NCBI GenBank assembly: GCA_910578455.1
Contig: CAJTQA010000004.1
Location: forward strand, 37,408-101,407
Source of the DNA: an uncultured Dorea sp.
GTDB taxonomy: Bacteria > Bacillota > Clostridia > Lachnospirales > Lachnospiraceae
Direction of reading: 5' to 3'
DNA length: 64,000 nucleotides
A model generated the notes under the pieces. That model ran no database searches. It was not told where the DNA came from and saw nothing but the letters and a program-made list of their open reading frames with translations. This document shows, one piece after another, positions 58,787-64,000 of the stretch (position 1 is its first letter; every line of letters begins with the position of its first letter). The position numbers and the translations under genes are program-made.

Positions 58787-59695
58787 ATGTTAGATGTATG
58801 TTTGTTAGGAACAGGCGGGATGATGCCGCTGCCGTACCGGTGGCTGACATCGCTCATGGTGAGATATGTAGGCAGCAGCCTTCTGATCGACTGCGGGGAG
58901 GGAACGCAGATTGCGATAAAAGAGAAAGGATGGAGCTTTAAGCCCATTGACGTGATCTGCTTTACGCATTATCACGGAGACCATATCAGCGGGCTGCCGG
59001 GCCTTCTTCTTACCATGGGGAATGCGGATAGGACAAAGCCTTTGACCCTTATAGGGCCGAAAGGCTTAAAGCGCGTTGTGGAGTGCCTGCGCGTCATCGC
59101 CCCGGAGCTTCCGTTTTCAATTAAATATATAGAGATTACGGAACCGGAGGAAACTCTTGAGATAAACGGGTACCGTTTAAAGGCGTTCCGCGTAAACCAC
59201 AATGTTATCTGCTACGGATATACGATAGAGATCGACCGGACGGGAAAGTTTGACGTAGAGCGTGCTAATGCCGCGCAGATCCCTAAGCGGTATTGGGGAG
59301 TGCTCCAGAGCGGGGAAACCGTGGAGGCGGACGGCGCCGTCTATACGCCCGACATGGTGCTTGGCCCTGCCAGAAAAGGAATCAAGGTGGCATACTGCAC
59401 AGATACAAGGCCTACGGACTCTATAAGAGCCAATGCCTCCGGGTCGGACCTGTTTATCTGCGAGGGAATGTACGGGGAGAAAGACAAGCAGAAAAAGGCG
59501 AGGGAATATAAGCACATGACGTTTTATGAGGCAGCCCAGCTTGCGAAAGAGGCAGGCGTAAAAGAGATGTGGCTCACCCATTACAGCCCGTCGCTTAATT
59601 ACCCGGAGGAATATATGGAGGACGTGCGCCGGATATTTCCGCGGGCAATTGCCGCGAAAGATAAACGCTCGGCGGAGCTTATGTTTGAGGATTGA
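58787..59695 (+). CDS. rnz: Ribonuclease Z (tRNA 3' endonuclease)
   Basis: 302-residue metallo-beta-lactamase fold nuclease that removes tRNA 3' trailers where CCA is not encoded. Metal motif FTHYHGDHISGLPGL (HxHxDH), with further ligands in YCTDTRP and WLTHYSPSL. The N-terminus MLDVCLLGTGGMMPLPYRWL is typical. The tRNA genes in this window lack encoded CCA, consistent with need for this enzyme. AAGAGG precedes the ATG; tsaD follows after 13 bases. Confidence 0.92.
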   Translation: MLDVCLLGTGGMMPLPYRWLTSLMVRYVGSSLLIDCGEGTQIAIKEKGWSFKPIDVICFTHYHGDHISGLPGLLLTMGNADRTKPLTLIGPKGLKRVVECLRVIAPELPFSIKYIEITEPEETLEINGYRLKAFRVNHNVICYGYTIEIDRTGKFDVERANAAQIPKRYWGVLQSGETVEADGAVYTPDMVLGPARKGIKVAYCTDTRPTDSIRANASGSDLFICEGMYGEKDKQKKAREYKHMTFYEAAQLAKEAGVKEMWLTHYSPSLNYPEEYMEDVRRIFPRAIAAKDKRSAELMFED

Positions 59696-59708
59696 AAGGG
59701 AAAGGGTT

Positions 59709-60782
59709 ATGGAAAATCAGAAGGATGTGCTGGTGCTTGCAATTGAAAGTTCCTGCGATGAGACGGCAGCGGCGGTAGTGAAAAACGGAAGAGAGGTGCT
59801 CTCGAACATCATTTCCTCCCAGATTGCGCTCCATACGCTGTACGGAGGGGTCGTGCCGGAGATTGCATCAAGAAAACATATCGAAAAGATAAATCAGGTG
59901 ATCGAGGCGGCGCTGTCAGAGGCGGGAGTAGGCCTTGAGGAGATAGATGCCGTGGGAGTGACATACGGGCCTGGCCTGGTAGGGGCCCTGCTGGTAGGCG
60001 TGGCAGAGGCAAAGGCTATCGCATACGCGGCGAAGAAACCTCTTGTGGGCGTACATCACATAGAGGGGCATATTGCCGCCAATTTTATTGAACATCCGGA
60101 TTTGGAGCCGCCTTTTTTTTCGCTTGTAGTGTCAGGAGGGCACACCCACCTTGTGCGGGTGGAAGATTACGGAAAGTTTGATATCCTTGGAAAGACGAGG
60201 GATGACGCGGCAGGAGAGGCTTTTGACAAGGTGGCAAGGGCAATCGGGCTTGGCTATCCGGGAGGGCCGAAGATAGATAAAGTGTCCAGAGAAGGAAATC
60301 CGGAGGCAATCTGTTTCCCGCGCGCCCATGTAGAGGATTCTCCGTATGACTTCAGTTTCAGCGGGGTAAAGTCGGCTGTGCTGAATTATATAAACGGATG
60401 CCGGATGAAAGAGAAAAATAGCCCTTGGAAAAATGCAGGCGAAGGAGAACTTTCAGGATTCAGCCAGGCGGATGTCGCGGCGTCTTTCCAGAAAGCAGTG
60501 GTGGATGTCCTGGTGGGAAATGCCATGCATGCGGCAGAGGAGTTCAAGATAGATAAGTTTGCCCTGGCGGGAGGCGTCGCGTCCAACAGCGCGCTGCGGG
60601 GAGCGATGAAAGAGGCGTGTGAAGAGCGGGGGATAAAGCTTTACTGCCCGTCGCCGGTTTACTGTACCGACAATGCGGCTATGATCGGGGCGGCTGCCTA
60701 CTATGAATACCTTGCAGGAACAAGGCATGGGTGGGATCTTAATGCGGTTCCCAACCTGAAACTGGGTGAGAGATATGAATGA
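59709..60782 (+). CDS. tsaD: tRNA t6A transferase TsaD
   Basis: 357 residues; transfers threonylcarbamoyl to A37 of tRNA. Metal-site motif GVHHIEGHIAANF, opening LAIESSCDETAAAVV, core VSGGHTHLVRVEDYG and GLGYPGGPKIDKVS, and LAGGVASNSALRGAM. The frame is open to 59649 but GAAAGGGAAAGGG supports ATG 59709. It overlaps the ispD start by a few bases. Confidence 0.95.
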   Translation: MENQKDVLVLAIESSCDETAAAVVKNGREVLSNIISSQIALHTLYGGVVPEIASRKHIEKINQVIEAALSEAGVGLEEIDAVGVTYGPGLVGALLVGVAEAKAIAYAAKKPLVGVHHIEGHIAANFIEHPDLEPPFFSLVVSGGHTHLVRVEDYGKFDILGKTRDDAAGEAFDKVARAIGLGYPGGPKIDKVSREGNPEAICFPRAHVEDSPYDFSFSGVKSAVLNYINGCRMKEKNSPWKNAGEGELSGFSQADVAASFQKAVVDVLVGNAMHAAEEFKIDKFALAGGVASNSALRGAMKEACEERGIKLYCPSPVYCTDNAAMIGAAAYYEYLAGTRHGWDLNAVPNLKLGERYE

Positions 60783-61530
60783 TGGGAAAAAAAAGGACTG
60801 TACGGCTGTCGTGCTTTCGGCAGGGCAGGGCAGGAGGATGGGATCTTCTGTCCAGAAACAGTATATTGAGATTGAAGGCAGGCCGGTTATCTATTATACG
60901 TTAAAAGCATTTCAGGAATCCCGCGTGATAGACGATATCGTTCTTGTGGTCGGAAAAGGGCAGGAGCAGTATGCGGAAGAGGAAATTGTTCAAAAGTATC
61001 AGTTTTCCAAAGTGAGGGCAATTGTCGAGGGAGGAGCCGAGCGGTATGATTCGGTATGGCAAGGACTGCTGGCTATCCGGGATGGAGAGTTTCCGGGAGG
61101 CGGCCGGTCAGACTATGTCTTTATCCATGACGGCGCGAGGATGCTTGTAGATGAGGAGACGCTTGAGAGAGGGTATGAGACTGTTTTAAAATACCGTGCA
61201 TGCGTGGCAGGGATGCCAAGCAAAGATACGGTAAAGCTTGTGGATGAGCAGGCCGTAGCAGTGCAGACGCCGCAGCGCAAGTTTGTGTGGACAGTGCAGA
61301 CACCGCAGATATTTGAAAAATCTTTGATCATTGAGGCATATTCCAGGCTTATGCGGGAACAATGTATTGAAGTGACGGATGATGCCATGGCGGTAGAGCG
61401 GATGATGGATGTTCCGGTGAAATTGTTTGAGGCTTCTTATGAGAATATAAAGATCACTACGCCGGAGGACCTTGCAATCGCAGAAAGCTTTTTAAGGAGA
61501 AGGAACAATGCGGTAAAAAATGAAAGCTAA
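60775..61530 (+). CDS. ispD: 2-C-methyl-D-erythritol 4-phosphate cytidylyltransferase
   Basis: 251 residues; CTP-dependent third step of the MEP isoprenoid pathway. Nucleotide-binding start VVLSAGQGRRMGSSVQKQYI, FIHDGARMLVDEETL, SKDTVKLVD and TVQTPQIFEKSLI match the family. It overlaps the tsaD stop; ATG 60775 is likely, GTG 60766 also possible. The pathway partner ispF is not in the window. Confidence 0.92.
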   Translation: MNDGKKKDCTAVVLSAGQGRRMGSSVQKQYIEIEGRPVIYYTLKAFQESRVIDDIVLVVGKGQEQYAEEEIVQKYQFSKVRAIVEGGAERYDSVWQGLLAIRDGEFPGGGRSDYVFIHDGARMLVDEETLERGYETVLKYRACVAGMPSKDTVKLVDEQAVAVQTPQRKFVWTVQTPQIFEKSLIIEAYSRLMREQCIEVTDDAMAVERMMDVPVKLFEASYENIKITTPEDLAIAESFLRRRNNAVKNES

Positions 61531-61583
61531 AAATGAAGGCTGAAATTTCTAAAGTTTCGGAACTAAAATTTGGAAATAAAATA

Positions 61584-61612
61584 TTGACGGGCATTTCTTT
61601 GTGTGGTAAAAT
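61584..61612 (+). promoter_or_regulatory. Promoter of tRNA-Ser(UGA)
   Basis: TTGACG (61584-61589), 17-base spacer, TAAAAT (61607-61612), about 40 bases before the tRNA. Confidence 0.65.
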
Positions 61613-61652
61613 GCTTATTGTTGCCAGGCAGATGACGTTGCGGCATATAGAT

Positions 61653-61738
61653 GGAGAGGTATCGAAGTGGTCATAACGAGGCGGTCTTGAAAACCGTTTG
61701 TCCGCAAGGGCGCGTGGGTTCGAATCCCACCCTCTCCG
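61653..61738 (+). tRNA. tRNA-Ser, anticodon UGA
   Basis: Acceptor GGAGAGG (61653-61659) pairs with CCTCTCC (61731-61737), discriminator G. The anticodon loop CTTGAAA has TGA at 61688-61690. A long variable arm (around TTTGTCCGCAAGGGCG) is typical of serine tRNAs, and the T loop is GGTTCGAATCC. CCA is not encoded. Confidence 0.95.
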
Positions 61739-61769
61739 CTCATAACAGAATAAAGAAAATAGAAAAAGG

Positions 61770-61801
61770 CTGTGCAGGAGAAAACGAATGCACGGTTTTT
61801 T
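61770..61801 (+). terminator. Terminator after tRNA-Ser(UGA)
   Basis: CTGTGCA (61770-61776) pairs with TGCACGG (61789-61795, one G-U), followed by TTTTTT. Confidence 0.75.
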
Positions 61802-61851
61802 GTTGTTCGCAAATAATAAGAATCAAATAAGAATCATTTAGAATGTTTTTC

Positions 61852-61880
61852 TTGTTTGTTTCCGAAGACTATAATATACT
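61852..61880 (+). promoter_or_regulatory. Promoter of the zinc-ribbon membrane protein gene
   Basis: TTGTTT (61852-61857), 17-base spacer, TATACT (61875-61880), 79 bases before the start codon. Confidence 0.55.
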
Positions 61881-61958
61881 GATAGTGACAGCTGTGAGGA
61901 TATTTGCGTAGCGCGTTCAGAGCAGCGGACGGAAAAAGAGATTAAGGAGGGATGCGCC

Positions 61959-63167
61959 ATGAGATGTAAATTCTGCAACGCAGAGATTTCTGATGATGCG
62001 AGGTTCTGCCCAATGTGCGGAACCGTAATCCACGGACAAGAAACAGATGGAACAGACGGGCAGGGGAAAGTCAGCCTGGAGAAAAACGGAGGAGAAATAA
62101 AGAGCGATAACGGAGGGTACCGCTACGGGATGTCCGGACAAAGTACGGAACAATGGCAGCAGGGATCGTATGACAGCCAGGGCAGCCGTTACGGGCAGTA
62201 CAGCGAGCTGAACCAATATGGACAGAACGACAGCGGGTATGGGCGGTATGGGCAATACTCGCCTCAGAGTGAGCAAAAACCGATAAATGGCACATTATAT
62301 ATGATATTTTCAGTGCTGGCTCTTTTAATATGCTGCCTTCCATTGGGAATAGCAAGCATAATATTTTCCGGTAAAATCAATGCTCAACAGAAAAGCGGGG
62401 ATTATGCCGGTGCACGTGAATCTGCGAGGATAGCTAAGATCCTTCTGATTGTCTCGCTTGTGGCGGGTATTATTATGTCGGCTGTAGTTGTAGGGCTTTT
62501 GGTGGCAGACGGCAAGCTGGAGGATAATAAGGACGTCTTCTCCTCCAGCTTAACCGAAGACGGCGATGATGAAGAGGATAGTTTTTCCGGCGGGGAAGAC
62601 GGGATGGAGGGCGATCTGGACTCCATTACGGACAATAATATTAAAGCAGCAGCGCCGGTATCTGAGCTTGGCAGTTCATGGAACACATATACGGTTCAGG
62701 TTAATGACCGTGTGGTTGCACTTCCCTGTGAGTATAAGGAGCTGGAGGCGGCCGGGCTTAAGATAAACCGCGAGATGTGGATGTCAGATGAGGAAGGCAC
62801 GGTTTCCGGGCGCGGATACACCTTGGGCTACCTGAAAAATGAAGAAGGCGATACTATCGTGGTGGATTTTATCAATCCGGACGAAAAAGCAAAGAAGGCG
62901 GAAGAATGCCTGGTCGGGGGAATAACTGCATATGATTTTGACCTGAGAGGAAAACTGAAAATAATTTTCCCGGGAAATATACAGATGGGAATGTCAAAGC
63001 AGGATGTCATCGGAAAATACGGTGAGACAGAAGACGTATACGAGGGAGAACAGGAGCACATGTATACGTGGTATGGAGAAGAATCCTACTACTCAAGCGT
63101 GATTGTCAGCTTTGATTCGAAAAGCGAAAAAGTGTCGGGGCTGTATATGAAGAACTACGGAGAGTGA
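61959..63167 (+). CDS. Zinc-ribbon membrane protein, unknown function
   Basis: 402 residues. Residues 1-25 are a zinc ribbon (MRCKFCNAEISDDARFCPMCG). Residues ~40-105 are Gly/Gln/Tyr-rich and low in complexity. Two hydrophobic helices around ~110-135 and ~160-188 enclose INAQQKSGDYAGARESARIA, the DUF4190/CD225-like arrangement. After an acidic Ser/Asp linker the C-terminal ~180 residues form an extracellular domain with MSKQDVIGKYGETEDVYEGE, a pattern seen in small lipoprotein-like (SmpA/OmlA-like) folds. GGAGGG precedes the ATG. Role unknown. Confidence 0.75.
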   Translation: MRCKFCNAEISDDARFCPMCGTVIHGQETDGTDGQGKVSLEKNGGEIKSDNGGYRYGMSGQSTEQWQQGSYDSQGSRYGQYSELNQYGQNDSGYGRYGQYSPQSEQKPINGTLYMIFSVLALLICCLPLGIASIIFSGKINAQQKSGDYAGARESARIAKILLIVSLVAGIIMSAVVVGLLVADGKLEDNKDVFSSSLTEDGDDEEDSFSGGEDGMEGDLDSITDNNIKAAAPVSELGSSWNTYTVQVNDRVVALPCEYKELEAAGLKINREMWMSDEEGTVSGRGYTLGYLKNEEGDTIVVDFINPDEKAKKAEECLVGGITAYDFDLRGKLKIIFPGNIQMGMSKQDVIGKYGETEDVYEGEQEHMYTWYGEESYYSSVIVSFDSKSEKVSGLYMKNYGE

Positions 63168-63180
63168 TTTGCATGAGCTA

Positions 63181-63228
63181 TGTGCGGCTGCCAGTGGGAA
63201 AGGACACAGGCGCCGCACACGGTTTTTC
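63181..63228 (+). terminator. Rho-independent terminator
   Basis: TGTGCGGC (63181-63188) pairs with GCCGCACA (63212-63219), followed after CGG by TTTTT. Confidence 0.75.
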
Positions 63229-63332
63229 CGTATTTGCTCTAATACGGGGCAGGAACGGAAAAGCTGTATGAGATTTATTGCTTTCTATTTGTAATTCGGG
63301 CTGCAATTTTGTGAATTTCATTAAGAAAAGGC

Positions 63333-63362
63333 TTGACAGTTTGGCGAAAATATGCATATAAT
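63333..63362 (+). promoter_or_regulatory. Promoter of tRNA-Ser(GGA)
   Basis: Consensus TTGACA (63333-63338), 18-base spacer, consensus TATAAT (63357-63362), 20 bases before the tRNA. Confidence 0.8.
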
Positions 63363-63382
63363 AATATTCGGATTCACGTTAT

Positions 63383-63472
63383 GGAGAAGTACCCAAGCTG
63401 GCCGAAGGGGCTCCCCTGGAAAGGGAGTAGGTCGTTAATAGCGGCGCGAGGGTTCAAATCCCTCCTTCTCCG
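63383..63472 (+). tRNA. tRNA-Ser, anticodon GGA
   Basis: Acceptor GGAGAAG (63383-63389) pairs with CTTCTCC (63465-63471), discriminator G. The anticodon loop CTGGAAA has GGA at 63418-63420, with stem CTCCC/GGGAG. It has a long variable arm and a GGTTCAAATCC T loop. CCA is not encoded. Confidence 0.95.
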
Positions 63473-63476
63473 CTAT

Positions 63477-63523
63477 ACAAAAACAGGAACCAGACATAAT
63501 GTCTTGGTTCCTGTTTTTGTATG
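63477..63523 (+). terminator. Terminator after tRNA-Ser(GGA)
   Basis: ACAAAAACAGGAACCA pairs with TGGTTCCTGTTTTTGT around a GACATAATGTC inner stem; the T tract is inside the 3' arm. Confidence 0.85.
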
Positions 63524-63688
63524 GCGAATAAGAAAAATTTTGGAAAAAAGAAAAAGAGGGGAACCATAAGTAGGTGTTCCCCTGGTCATTGAAGATGTAT
63601 ATATTGTAGTGATAGGGGAGTGCAATGCGCTAAATGTAGTGGGAGAAAAAAACTTGAAAAATTATGTCAAAAAAAGTTAAAAAAAGTA

Positions 63689-63717
63689 TTGACATCCTCC
63701 GGATATGGTGATATTAT
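63689..63717 (+). promoter_or_regulatory. Strong promoter with A-tract upstream element, probable rRNA operon promoter
   Basis: TTGACA (63689-63694), 17-base spacer, TATTAT (63712-63717), with TATAAT at 63715-63720 as an alternative. Upstream at ~63645-63688 are phased A tracts (GAAAAAAAC, CAAAAAAAG, TAAAAAAAG) like an UP element. Confidence 0.7.
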
Positions 63718-63720
63718 AAT

Positions 63721-64000
63721 CGAGCTGACCCGCTGAGGCGGTCGGCAGGAACCTTGGCAATTGAACAATAGACAACAACCCTGAAAATTCTAAAGAGAGA
63801 ATTATTCAGAACAGACATGACAATGTCAACCTAGAAACAGTAAAGAACGGGAAAAGAAAGCTAGACGTTTTCTTGGACGGAATTAAACTTAAGCTCAGTG
63901 AGAACTGAGGTTGAAATGTAGCTCCTGCGATGCTAGGCTCGCAAGCCTCTGCGAGGTTCGCCCGCCAAGCCATCGGGGAGCGCATAAACGCTAAGGCCTG
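63721..64000 (+). other. Untranslated leader, probably of an rRNA operon
   Basis: No acceptable open frame. The stretch starts with a GCTGACC-CGC/GCG-GTCGGC hairpin (63725-63748) and then ACCTTGGCAATTGAACAATAGAC, a phrase resembling rRNA-operon leaders of Lachnospiraceae. The last ~80 bases are G+C-rich and self-complementary (for example GGCTCGCAAGCCTC). The 16S start itself (AGAGTTTGATC) is not reached before the window ends, so the assignment is inference. Confidence 0.5.

Noticed and set aside
61615..61812. Minus-strand 65-codon frame at the first tRNA-Ser
   Set aside because: It covers the tRNA gene and terminator on the opposite strand.
61653..63472. Integrated element between the two tRNA-Ser genes
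   Set aside because: The genes have different anticodons and only partly similar 3' ends, no integrase is present, and the gene between has ordinary composition.
63333..63569. 78-codon frame at the second tRNA-Ser
   Set aside because: It contains the whole tRNA gene and its terminator.
1..64000. CRISPR array, prophage or complete insertion sequence
   Set aside because: No regularly spaced repeats, no integrase, capsid or intact transposase gene were seen; only the truncated Rpn gene and the Xre/sigma module hint at mobile elements.

Overview
The window looks like a chromosomal segment from a Gram-positive, low-to-mid G+C anaerobe of the Lachnospiraceae (Clostridium cluster XIVa, close to the scindens/hylemonae/Dorea type). 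The evidence is strong AGGAGG ribosome-binding sites, sigma-A promoters of the TTGACA/17/TATAAT type, a glycine decarboxylase split into two subunits, transketolase split into two genes, a mixed-type (group III) phosphofructokinase, a Spo0A C-terminal-like protein, DUF3842 and DUF5711 proteins, a cysteine desulfidase-like protein and a DUF362 ferredoxin-like protein. The genus assignment is inference.

Layout. 1-5.6 kb: a peptide/amino-acid catabolic run (pepT, APC permease, M18 aminopeptidase, asparaginase, GntR regulator), followed by the 3' remnant of a peptide-type MFS transporter. 6.1-17.2 kb: an accessory region with PadR plus a HAAS membrane protein, a MerR regulator fused to a membrane domain, small membrane or secreted proteins, a truncated Rpn-type transposase/nuclease, a BceAB-like ABC exporter, a PF06541 membrane protein, and an Xre / unknown / sigma-70 module. 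17.2-21.7 kb: a repeated structured element, an ATP-NAD-kinase-like gene and gcvPA-gcvPB. 21.7-26 kb: an AT-rich AlbA_2 protein, a zinc alcohol dehydrogenase and a MATE exporter. 26-30 kb: DUF3842, then a possible cobalamin-riboswitch-like leader, larB and a CbiM-Q-O type metal ECF transporter. 30.1-35 kb: a secreted protein, the second copy of the repeated element, a Spo0A-C protein and a two-component system. 35-40 kb: pfk, dnaX, ybaB, recR, a LacI regulator. 40.1-42.7 kb: transaldolase-like aldolase plus split transketolase. 42.9-46.3 kb: three envelope proteins (pseudo-JAB/LysM, DUF5711, CvpA). 46.4-49.6 kb: carB on the minus strand. 49.8-52.6 kb: an Rrf2 regulator, cysK, metY. 52.7-56.7 kb: murI, a cysteine desulfidase/serine dehydratase-like protein, a DUF362 protein, a VOC protein. 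56.8-61.5 kb: tsaE-tsaB-rimI, a small zinc protein, rnz, tsaD, ispD. 61.6-63.5 kb: two tRNA-Ser genes flanking a zinc-ribbon membrane protein. 63.65-64 kb: a strong promoter and a leader that probably precede an rRNA operon beyond the window.

Most operons are ordinary housekeeping units. The unusual signals are: (1) three promoters between 9.0 and 10.6 kb sharing GTGTCACRTTTTG at a fixed 23-nt distance from TAAAGA; (2) two diverged copies, 14 kb apart, of a roughly 220-nt element with compensatory stem changes, consistent with an undescribed structured RNA; (3) two near-identical PadR-type promoter/operators, one followed by only a stub of a padR-like gene; (4) a MerR promoter with the family's 19-bp spacer; (5) a riboswitch-like leader before larB. 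No CRISPR array, integrase or complete insertion sequence was seen.
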